NCBI RefSeq assembly: GCF_963676685.1
Contig: NC_092347.1
Location: 87,918,592 to 87,982,591, forward strand
Reading direction: 5' to 3'
Source of the DNA: Mytilus edulis
Lineage: Eukaryota > Mollusca > Bivalvia > Mytilida > Mytilidae
Length of the DNA: 64,000 bases
Below, in pieces: positions 36,274 to 46,584 of this stretch (its first letter is position 1; each line of letters begins with the position of its first letter). Below the pieces are notes generated by a model. The model was not told the DNA's origin and ran no database searches. It saw only the letters and a program-made list of their open reading frames with translations. A program made the translations under genes and the position numbers.

Positions 36274-38951
36274 ATGGCTGACCAGAATAATGTAGAGAGA
36301 GTAAAAGGACACTCGTTTCTTATTGACAATATTCTAAGTAAAGACGATCGACCATCAAATAGTTCCAAGGACCAACACAGTACCAGAGAATGTCCGAACC
36401 AATCATCTGAGTATAGTCCAAGAAGCAGCTTCGACCGAGTAACAAATTGTTCTATTGACCAATACAGTCCAAAGAGTAGGGACGATGGAACAACAAATAA
36501 TTCCAATGACCAATACAGTCCAAGACTCGAAGAAATACAAGGTAGTTAAAATTTCTGAAAATGATTTTTCTTACATGGAAGCATAATGTGAAGAGAATAA
36601 AATAAATTCTTTTGAATAGAATTTCTATTTTTCGAAACTAATGCTTGATTTTGGGATTGTTTTTTACTATCGATTAAGTTGTCAGTTATTTTTTTACATA
36701 AGCGGTTAATTTGTTTCTGTTGATAAAAGAAGCACTTTATATATTGTTATTCCTTTGTGAAGTTGTAATTACTTTTTGCATTTAAGATTTTTATAAACTA
36801 CTTTCATATATATGCAAGGATCTTTTACGATATACGAAACGATAATATAATTTTCATTTCAGACTCAAAAGGCCATATAAATAGTTTAACAAATTACAAA
36901 ATATTTCATCTATTATTGAAAAGTAAAAACTTGTTATTTCAACATGATTAGATGTATTCTTTTTTAAATTGGTCTTGGTTATTCAAAACTAAAAAATGAA
37001 TTTATTTTAATTCCCCAATATAAACTGTTAGTGGTAAAAAGAAGAATCTCTGCATATGAGGCGCAGTAGAAGTATTTCTGGTTAATATAATATTTTTTTA
37101 ATGTCTTAATATAAACATTAGTGATTAAATTAATTTCAAATAATTCAAACATTGGGCCTACATCGGAAAGTGACCGAAAGAAATTCCATTCATAATTTCC
37201 AACCTATACATTTTTTTTCTTTTTACCCTTCGCGTTTATTAATTAGTTTTCAAGCATTTTATGTTTCAATTGTATGGAATATTTTCTGAAAAAAAAAGTT
37301 TATTAACAGCTTTACTAAAATAAGGAATAATAATTATATTTTTTTTTTATTATTCCTCCATTGTTTATAAACACTAAAAAAAATGATAAATTTAGAAGAA
37401 AATTATTTTCCTGTTTCCGTAAATAAATCTTCAACAGCATTTGTTTTTCGTAGACAAGACCAGTCTTACGACAAGTCTTGTCATTTCTAGTTGAAAATAG
37501 TTCTAAATATATCTTAAATCATATATCATGTACATGCAGTTATTATCCCTTATGCATGCATGTGTAAATGGTATTAATGAAAAACGATTGTCTCGTGTCG
37601 TTAGGAATAATGAATAATAGAAACAATTAATATTTAATTTATGTTTGTCTTTGGAATTTGCCGCATTAGTTTTGTTCAGTTAATTTTGTTTCTATCTTTG
37701 TAAAATATATTTTCAGTTAAGAGATGAATTACTGGTCGTCCTCTGTGGGTTTTTTCTTTCGATAATGCAAATTAATACACCTGCAATCCTTTGCATGCAA
37801 TCGATTTCTTTATATCTGCGAAATAAAATTAAAAAGCACCTATTAATCCACATAATATTTAAGGAGAGAATGTGGGGAGTACATTACAGAGAAATGATAA
37901 TAAATTTTTAAAAATATTTGAAATTCCAATAGTAAACAAAAAATTAACATTCCAAGATTAAACAAAACATTAAGCAGAACACGAGAACACGGAATAGTCA
38001 TACATTCCTGATCATGGGTGTAAAAGTATCGCGCTACAATTTACATGTAGACATACAACTTCGACGATTTGAACATTGTTAGAAAACATATGCGCTAATC
38101 TATTTAAATTTACTGAAATATGGTTAAATGAAAACAAAACGCAAACACAAAAAAAAAAAAAAAAAAAAAAAAAAACATCACATCTCCAAAAGTATTGCTT
38201 TGAATATATTTTTGTTGAATATGTTATAGCTAGATTTTCAGTTGAAATGATTTTATGTAATTAAGCAGACCAACGAAGCTTGACCAGAGACTGTATATAC
38301 ATGAATTATATTTCTGGTTTTATATACTTCAAACAATCTATTTTATAAAGTGTGCATTTGTATCAGCTTGAAGTCATCCATATAGCACTGTAAATGTTAG
38401 ACCCCTAAATTAACTAGTCCTCTCAAAATTCAAAATCGTTAAAACGAAAATGAATTAAAACTGTTAACACAAAACTCATGTTCGAAATGATCAAAATGAC
38501 TTAATATAGTTTGCCGTTTCAGTAAAAAAAAACCAAACCAATTGCCTATAAAACATACACTTATTCACTTCTTGTACTTTCAGGTATATGTAGTTGTTCA
38601 GAAGATAGCAGCAATGCCTCTCCAGACTGTCATTTGAAACTAAGACATAAGAAAAAAACGCGCACCGTGTTTTCCCGTCATCAAATTTTCTACCTGGAAT
38701 CCGCATTTGAAATGAAGCGATATTTATCAAGTACAGAGAGATCAGAGATGGCAAGAACATTAAAACTAACAGAAACGCAGGTTAAAGTCTGGTTTCAAAA
38801 TCGACGAAATAAATGGAAATCACAAATGAGTGGACAGGATTCATATTCACCAGAAACGCCAATGTACCCCCCTTTCCCACCAATACCTGTAGATCCAAGA
38901 ATTCAACAAAGACTTGCAATGTTGCATCATGTGGCTCCATTTTATTACTGA
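36274..38951 (+). CDS. NK-class homeobox transcription factor, HMX (NK5)-like (two exons)
   Basis: Exons 36274-36541 and 38584-38951 (donor AAG|GTAGTT, acceptor TTTCAG) join in phase to 211 aa with stop TGA at 38949-38951. Residues 13-21 (HSFLIDNIL) form an EH1/TN-like Groucho-recruiting motif. Residues 40-85 contain three loose [12 protein letters not shown] repeats. The homeodomain is about 112-171: it starts [10 protein letters not shown], includes [10 protein letters not shown], and ends in [18 protein letters not shown] with W, F, N and R of helix 3 intact. RYLSS and NRRNKWK match HMX proteins best by memory. The usual HMX C-terminal motif was not found; this protein ends in a proline-rich stretch and [11 protein letters not shown] factors act in sensory and neural development. 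Confidence 0.88.
36542..38583 (+). other. Intron of the HMX-like gene
   Basis: 2042 bp between the two coding exons, very AT-rich, with no alternative exon recognised. A run of 27 A lies at 38149-38175. Confidence 0.7.
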
Positions 38952-39082
38952 AACACTTGACATTCTATGTTATATGTTCATATTGTCACATTATTATCAC
39001 TATACACTAAATATGTAATTATATTATAGTTTTGTTGTGAGCTACGCCAATTCAAACAAAAACTCAAAGACGATTTTTTATA

Positions 39083-39092
39083 AATAAATAAA
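39083..39092 (+). promoter_or_regulatory. Poly(A) signals of the HMX-like gene
   Basis: Two overlapping AATAAA hexamers, about 130 bp past the stop codon. Confidence 0.6.
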
Positions 39093-39319
39093 GTTCTCGT
39101 CGTATTTTATAAACAAGATCTGAATATATCTCTATATGAAGTGTTAATCTGATATAAACACCTATATACATGATCTAAAGCATTGGATATTTAGATGTCA
39201 ACATACCGCGGTCTTCAGCATTACACAAGTGGCATCACTGGTTGTCTTTCATTTTGATAGATTGCTTATAGATTTAAAAGAAACTACCAAAGATTGTTCA
39301 ACATTACGAGTTTTTAGAA

Positions 39320-39935
39320 TTTCGGGTTTGTAAGTGTTACACGGACCAACAACCAATACGACCACTAAGGTTGCGAAACGCTACCACAACAAAGCTCCTG
39401 ACTTGAGACACATTAACGTGTAGTGGCACTAAACTCATTTTTTACTCTCCTTTTTTAGTGATTACTCGCCTTGTTTCATTTAAAATTAGTGGAATCACAA
39501 AAGAAAAAGAAATAACATTTAAAACATTGATATCCTGAATTTCTAAAAATACGGAACTAAGAGAATTGATCATTCAAAACGGAAAGTCCTTTTTCAAACA
39601 GTCAAATCAAAAATATAAATACTAAAGTACATCAAACCAGAGACTCTTTGATCAAACCAATCGGATTTGGATAGTAAGAAAAAACTATACAAATCCTTGA
39701 TCAAACGAATTCAAAACAAGACAATAACAATCAAAACCAAGGAGTAAACAAAGACTCACAAAACCAAAGGACATTAACATCAACAGTTATAAATAATAAT
39801 TAAGAAACAACACGAACTCCACTAAAAACCGAGAGTTAAATCAGGTGCTCCGGAAGGGTAAGCATTTCCTGCACCGTATACGGCACCCGTCGTGTTATTT
39901 CTTTGTTCAGTTCGGTAAAGATGAAAGGTTATTAT
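39320..39935 (+). repeat. Interspersed repeat, GGTGCTCCGGAAGGGTAAGC family
   Basis: Contains CAAAGCTCCTGACTTGAGAC, a CAAAACCA-rich stretch, then GGTGCTCCGGAAGGGTAAGC and GGCACCCGTCGTGTTATTTC. I recall this string as a frequent mussel repeat. There is no protein coding. Confidence 0.55.
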
Positions 39936-40234
39936 GACTGAGGAAGAATATCATATTCCTTAATTAATATTTCCGATTAAATCTGATTTTAAGGTTAGCT
40001 TAACCATTCTTTTTATGGCAGTCGCATATATAATAATTTCATCATATTTACAACATTGTGTGAGCAAAAAAAACAACAGACTCAGTAGGTAAAATTGTCA
40101 GGAATTGGGATTCAGCAGTCAGCATTGTGTTATAATCTTAATCACTATATAAAAAAAAAAACATTTCAACAAAGAAAAACTAAACGGCATTCCATGTTTC
40201 TTCTTTTCATTCTTCATTTCCATGTATCGTCCTC

Positions 40235-40300
40235 AATATGCATAACTTATTTGCCACTGGACGTTAAACAACCAACAATCAATCAATCATTTCCATGTAA
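40235..40300 (+). repeat. Short interspersed repeat fragment
   Basis: GCCACTGGACGTTAAACAAC followed by CAACAATCAATCAATCA, remembered as a common mussel repeat motif. Confidence 0.45.
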
Positions 40301-40687
40301 GTACTTACAATTTAATATATTTTGTAGTATCATTGCCTTCTAATTACAGACTAGTATCAACCATGATACATTGACAAATTAAAATTATCGACAAACAAGA
40401 ATTATGTGTCTGACTATTCAGAAAAGGGGTCACACATTACTTGTTATTGTAAAGCTGACGACCAAATTAATATGAAAAAAATTCGAGTAGTACTTTCCTC
40501 ACTAGTACTGAGATAACTTAAGTGTGACATACATGCAGCTATTGCTTCGAAGAACAAGAAAAACGGATAAACAAACATAGTGAATGTTATAAAGTGTATG
40601 TTTTATAGGCAATTGTTTTTTGCCATTTCACAAAGTCGTGTATTTTATAATGTCTCAATACAAAATTCTTGGACATAATATAGTATT

Positions 40688-43281
40688 GAGAAAGGAAATG
40701 GTGAATGTGTCAAAGCGACAACAACCCGACCATAGAGCAGACAACAACCGAAGGCCACCAATAGGTCTTCAATGTAGCGAGAATTCCCGCACCCGCAGGT
40801 GTCTTTCAGCTGGCCCCTAAAACATGTATACTAGTACAGTGATATTACAGTGATAATGGACGTCATACTAAACTCCGAATTATACACAAGAAACTAAAAT
40901 TAAAAATCATACAAGACTAACAAAGGCCAGAGGCTCCTGACTTGGGACAGGCGCAAAATTGCGGCGGGGTTAAACATGTTTATGAGATCTCAACCCTTCC
41001 CCTATACCTCTAGCCAATGTAGAAAAGTAAACGCATAACAATACGCACATTAAAATTCAGTTCAAGAGAAGTCCGAGTCCGATGTCAAAAGATGTAACAA
41101 AAGAAAATAAATAAAATGACAATAATACATAAATAACAACAGACTACTAGCAGTTAACTGACATGCCAGCTCCAGACCTCAATTAAACTGATCGAAAGAT
41201 TATGTCTTCATCATATGAATATCAGGCACAATCCCTCCAGTTGGAGGTTTAGTATCATACTATCATAAAATATATGAGAAGAACATAACCCGTGTCATGC
41301 CAACAACTGTTTAAAAAAAATGTGTTTAGTTCCGATGCAAAGACCCTATAAGTGAATCAATATTAAAGCCAAAATATGCAATCTATAATGACCTGACAAC
41401 AGTATCGTAACTATATCCCTTCTTAATAAGTCTGTTATATTTACGAATTATTTCCTTATACCGGTGATAAAATTTAGTAAATGTTTTGACCAGTTTGTGA
41501 TATCGAAAACCCTGGTGTAATAATTTTTCAGTAATACACATGTACAGAGATATCTTTTATTAAAATCTAATACGTTGTTACATACACGAGCGAATCGTAC
41601 AAGTTGAGATATATAAACACCATAAGATGGTGGCAAGGGAACGTCACCATTTGAAAATTGATAATTGACAATAGGTTTTATCATAAATTTTTGTATTAAG
41701 CTTCCCGTTAATGATATAGATATCAAGATCGAGGAAAGGGCAGTGATCATTGTTAGTATTAGCTTTATTTAAAGTAAGTTCAACAGGACAAATTTCTTTA
41801 GTATACATACTGAAGTCGTCATTATTGAGAGCCAATATATCATCCAAATATCTAAAAGTATTGTTAAATTTTTGTATTAAATGTTGTTTTGATGGGTCTT
41901 TGCTAATTTTAGTCATAAATTGTAACTCATAACAATACAAAACAGGTCCGCAATAAGTGGTGCACAGTTAGTCCCCATTGGAATTCCAATAACTTGACGA
42001 TATACGGAATCTCCAAAGCGAACAAAAATGTTATCAAGTAAAAATTCAAGCGCATATATAGTATCAAAGCGTGTCCAATTGACATAGTTCTTTTGTTTAT
42101 TGCTACTTAAAAATTACCTAAAAGAGTTTGAACATATGTACTCGTATTCTGACTTTTTTAATGCCCAGTTAATTAGGGATGTGATTTTATTCTTAATAAA
42201 AATATGAGGTAAAGTGGTATATAGGGTAGAAAAATCAAAACTTTGAACAGATTCAAAATCACCAATATATGCATGCAATTTATAAACTACTTCAAACGAG
42301 TTTTGACACTCCAAAAGCAATTAATTCCACTTTTTTCAAAGGCCTTATTTGAACAATTTATTATCAGTTTTTTTTTTATTGTACAAAGTGTACTATAGTA
42401 AGTAAAACAGACAATTTAGTAGTGGAACAATGGCTTGAAGATGAAATACATCTATATTTGTAAGGTTTTTTTTAGTAGCTTCGGAAGCCAGTACATATAT
42501 ATATAGTTGGGACTTTCATTGTATTTGGTTCTGCTTGTAAAGAAGTAGCTAAAAGTTTGTGTTTGTTACAGATGTCGTTTTTCTGAAAATGAAGTCAGTT
42601 GGAATGTTGGTGAATTCGTGATTTCCTTTTGCAGAACCTCTATATAAAATTTACGTCAAACAATAATGATATTATTCGGCAGCTTTATCAGCCGGGTGTC
42701 CCGGACAAAAACAAATTCCTTGGCTAGTTCTTTTAGTTGATGTTTGATACGCGAAATAGGGTTTTTATGGTTGTTGTTAAAATGTTCTTTAAGATGTTGT
42801 ATTCGAATATCAACTATCTTCATTACTGAATTAAAAAAAAAAGAGTCCAAAGATTTTTGTCAGCTTTTTCCCGTTTTACCCATTTCAAACAGTAGGTACG
42901 GAGTGAGTCGTGGATGATATAACGACACTCATTGCATCGGACCACTAACACAAAGGTTCCTGGTTCGATTCCCGTTTGGGATGAAAATTTCAGGAACTCA
43001 ATTTTCGGCTCTCCCTTGACACCATCTGCGAGTATGGTCCTGAGGAAACGATGATAGTCCGTCGGAAGGGGACGATAATTGGCTGACCCGTGATAAGAGA
43101 GAGCCACATCTCTTGCACGTTAAAGACAGCCTTGTAGATTTTGAAAAATAGTAGGCTAATGCCGCTAAAAGGCAGCACTCGCACCCGCAAAGTGGAAAGG
43201 GATTAATATAAGTTGCAAAACTTGTTTCCCAATCCATGACGGGGGACGATATTTAGGTCCTTTACCGAGGAATGATATAGT
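40688..43281 (-). pseudogene. Decayed Penelope-like element, inverted copy
   Basis: Reverse-complement relative of the element at 52724-55310, covering most of the reverse-transcriptase frame plus the 3' tail (GGGGCCAG, GCGGGAATTCTCGCTACATT). Reading 5' to 3' on the minus strand: an N-terminal part (SFFFNSVMKIVDIRIQH, 42850-42660), a TLYTTLPH segment near 42210, the PMGTNCAPL region near 41970, and FRYLDDILALNNDDFSMYT near 41860-41800. Several frameshifts and substitutions break the frame. The TGA after NIIIV (42658-42656) is present, as in the other copy. A SINE interrupts it at 42925-43236. Confidence 0.85.
42925..43236 (+). mobile_element. tRNA-derived SINE inserted in the Penelope-like copy
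   Basis: A polymerase III box B (GGTTCGATTCC, about 42961-42971) sits in a truncated tRNA-like head, followed by about 260 bp ending near TTGCAAAACTTGTTTCCCAA. The surrounding Penelope-like sequence resumes on both sides (CGACACTCATT on the left, CGGGGGACGATATTTAGG on the right) when compared with 52930-52970; about 12 bp of target is missing. No clear box A is left, so the head is probably 5'-truncated. I could not assign the SINE superfamily without a search. Confidence 0.75.
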
Positions 43282-43924
43282 ATTGTAGTCCCATTCTGTT
43301 GGGCATAAACTGATTGATATTTTAGTCTTGGAAAAAAATATTGTTTATTAGTTGAAATATGTTTTATTAGATTTCAGTACTAGTAACTGTGAGATCCTTT
43401 GGATCAGTTCTTTGTGTATTTTTGTCATTTTTTTTTTCGGGTTTTGCTTATTGTTGAAAGCTTTATTGTTACCTTTAGATATTTACATTTCATACTTTAT
43501 TAGAATCTTATTACTCTGGTTGATAGCTGTCTCATTGGCAACCAAAGACATTTTTAATACAGAAACAGAAATGGACACATAAAATGAAAGAGAATACAAT
43601 AGTCCATCTTAGCTTTTGTTGTTACAAACTTAAAGTCCTGGTTAAAAATATATGCAGTAAAAATTGGCTCATCTTTAACCTGTTCCCTCAAAACTAATAT
43701 TCAACTTAATAGAAAAAAATGTATTGATATAGTGTAAAAAAAAACCTCATTGATTTTTTTTTAATTTAATGCATTACTGACTAAGGGACATAACTCTAAA
43801 ACACTGTACATGAACTCTTGTCACAGCTGAACTGCTGTATGTCATAATAGTTTTTCGTTCATTATTTTGTACATAAATCAGGCATTAGTTTTTTCTTTGT
43901 TTGAATTTGAATTATTTGACCTTT

Positions 43925-44085
43925 GTTGTTGTGGGGCCATTTAAAGTTGACTATGTGGTATGGGTTTACTCATTGTTGAAGGCTGAATGGTGACCTATAT
44001 TGTTAATTTCTGTGTCATTTTGTATCTAGTCATCTTGTGGAAAGTTCTCTCATTGGCAATCATACCACATCTTCCTATTTTTATA
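43925..44085 (-). repeat. Interspersed repeat, GCCAATGAGA family, reverse orientation
   Basis: GTTGTGGGGCCATTTAAAG, CATTGTTGAAGGC, GGTGACCTATA, CTCATTGGCAATCATACCAC. Reverse complement of the family at 33645 and 50905. Confidence 0.75.
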
Positions 44086-44442
44086 TAAACTCCTGTTTGC
44101 AATCATTATAATATGTTTAAATTTCATATTATTTCAGTGATGTACATTATGTACTCTCATATCAAACTTGGGAAAAGCTCAAACTTGTACATAATTAATA
44201 GGGTCCCTAAAAATATGTTCCACTGCAATAAATGGATAGTACAGACAGCATACTATCATAATGATAATACATGTAACACCAAACAAAAAATTAGTTAAGT
44301 CATTAACATCCAATGGCTTTTAAGCAAATCTATTGCATGTGTTAACCATATACAAGAGCCAAAAGTTAACAGATTTGGACAAAATTCGGTTAAATGAAGG
44401 ATCTAAACTACTACTAGTGAGTGTTTATTGTTTCAAAGACAC

Positions 44443-44598
44443 ATAGGCGGATCCAGGGGGGGCCCTGGTGGGCCCGGGCCCCCCCTTTCGTGGGAATTTT
44501 TTTTATATAGGGAATCATTGAAGCATGACTGGAGCGGCCCCGCCTTAGGTCAGTCAGCAGGCCCCCCCCCTTAGGAAAAGTTCTGGATCCGCCCCTGA
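44443..44598. mobile_element. GGCGGATCCAG MITE, about 155 bp
   Basis: The termini AGGCGGATCCAG and CTGGATCCGCCC are inverted. The interior is GC-rich (GGGCCCGGGCCCCCC). Related to the copy at 49297-49437 by its ends. The short ORFs across it are not genes. Confidence 0.7.
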
Positions 44599-45571
44599 CT
44601 GACATAACTATCCATAAGGGTCTAACACAGTTGGTCAAGAATAGAAACAAACCAGGAAAAAAACCTGATATACTAGTAGGTCTACTTTTTCGTTGTTTTA
44701 CAAATGTTAAATGATATTGGCATTACTTGTTGTCACACATTGCAGTCAATATGATGGAATTCTATGTGACAGTCATACAAATGAGGTTTAACTACCTATT
44801 AAACTAGGTTTAATCCAACATTTTCTACATAAGGAACTTGTACCAAGCAAGGAATATGATAGGTGTTTTCCAATCACTGGTGTGTTTCAGTCTTGAGTTT
44901 TTTTGTTTTTTTTTGCTATTTTACTCAATACATTTGAAGTCAATGGACCTGATCCAATGCTTATATGTGTGAGTAAAACTAAATACCAAAAACTATTGAC
45001 CTAAATATTATTAATGGGTTCCTTCAAACTTACCTAAATACAAACTTTAATTTCTAAACTATGCAAAAGTTTCAAAGTCAATAGACCATGACCGAGGGGG
45101 ACAGAGCTAAATAATCTTCATGGCAATGAGATATTTTAATACATATTGATATCAACTATCATTGACCTTCCACTTATGGTTACCCTAAATTGTTCTGAAC
45201 ACAAACTAAAGTATGATAATTAAGCAAAAATTTCAAAGTTAATACACAATTACAATGATGGTGGGACCAAAAATCTCAATGGAGATAAGATTTGCCAATG
45301 TTGAACACAATTGCACACATATCTGACATTGACCTACCACTAGTGGTTCCCATAAACGGACCTACCAGCAATCACAAATCAATAAATTGTTGAATGACAC
45401 TGCAGCCCACCAGTCTTTCCTTTTCTAATTTGTTGAAACCAGACAATACATTATTACATCTTTGAAAATAATAATAAAACAATTTCTATTTATAGCAAAA
45501 AATTAAATGAGTATGCCCTGTATTTCATTAATCTGATAAAAATATGATGCCTTTTTAAAGTGAAAAATCGA

Positions 45572-45980
45572 TCAATAATAGATCACATTAAGACTGGTGA
45601 TACTGTCCATTTTACACTTCCGACAATAATGGATCACATTAAGTCCGGTGATACTGTCCATTTTACACTTCCGACAATAATGGATCACATTAAGACCGAT
45701 GATACTGTCCATTTTACACTTCCGACAATAATGGATCACATTAAGACCGGTGATACTGTCCATTTTACACTTCCGACAATAATGGATCACATTAAGACTG
45801 GTGATACTGTCCATTTTACACTTCCGACAATAATAAATGACATTAAGACCGGTGATACTGTCCATTTTACACTTCCGACAATAATGGATCACATTAAGAC
45901 TGGTGATACTGTCCATTTTACACTTCCGACAATAATAGATGACATTAAGACCGGTGATACTGTCCATTTTACACTTCCGA
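45572..45980. repeat. 51-bp minisatellite, eight copies, open in frame on both strands
   Basis: Eight units of 51 bp (17 codons) with very few differences. The plus frame reads MDHIKTGDTVHFTLPTI repeatedly; the minus frame is open too. Because 51 is a multiple of 3 and units are nearly identical, open frames are expected by chance. No promoter, splice or family support for a gene was found. Confidence 0.92.
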
Positions 45981-46054
45981 TATGTATCTGATCAGTCTCT
46001 ACTTCTACCACTAAATTATATTAGGCAAATGGAGAGGCAGAAAATATAAACTTA

Positions 46055-46175
46055 ATTGGCTTTCCTCATTGTTGAAGGCCGTACGGTGACCTATAGTTGT
46101 TAATGTCTGTGTTTTTTTGGTCTCTTGTGGACAGTTGTCTCATTGGCAATCATACCACATCTTCTTTTTTTATAT
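46055..46175 (-). repeat. Interspersed repeat, GCCAATGAGA family, reverse orientation
   Basis: CATTGTTGAAGGCCGTACGG, TGACCTATAGTTGTTAATG, GTCTCATTGGCAATCATACC. Lies just past the 3' end of LSM1. Confidence 0.75.
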
Positions 46176-46314
46176 TAATTATCTTGAGATTTTCAATGGA
46201 TCTGTAATAAAAAGTACACAAATCGCCAAATCAAGATAATCATACTCAAACAAGAAAAAGGAGGTGGTACAATAAATAATTCGATTCAAGCATATAATTG
46301 CAAGTTGACTTATC

Positions 46315-46320
46315 TTTATT
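46315..46320 (-). promoter_or_regulatory. Candidate poly(A) signal of LSM1
   Basis: AATAAA on the minus strand about 265 bp past the LSM1 stop codon. Confidence 0.4.
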
Positions 46321-46584
46321 CAACATAATCATTTATCATATAAAATTCATGTAGTTTTTATGTAAACATTTGTGAATTCCTTTCACAAAACATGTCTGAC
46401 ATCTGTAGAACAAAATATTGTATGGCAGATCATTATTTTAGCACTTTTTAAAAAAGCATTTTTCATGATTATTATTTTAAGTATAAAACTCCACATTGTG
46501 AATTCAAATATCACAAGACTGTATTTTGCATGAACTAATTAAATCATGATCGCTGTTTCACCTAGATGATGGAAAATTAGAATT

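Larger units (their letters stand above)
43282..45571. other. Intergenic repeat-rich stretch
   Basis: No coding gene seen. It contains the pieces listed at 43925 and 44443. Between 44935 and 45330 a diverged direct repeat recurs about every 135-165 bp (TTTCAAAGTCAATAGACCAT type). Confidence 0.4.

Noticed and set aside
42955-42975. tRNA gene
   Set aside because: Box B is present but no box A or cloverleaf can be drawn; it is the head of a SINE.
42823-43237. Overlapping minus-strand open frames of 66-94 codons
   Set aside because: They run across the SINE and the edge of the Penelope-like copy. The readable protein-like part is the PLE block CLKWVKREK; the rest is SINE sequence.
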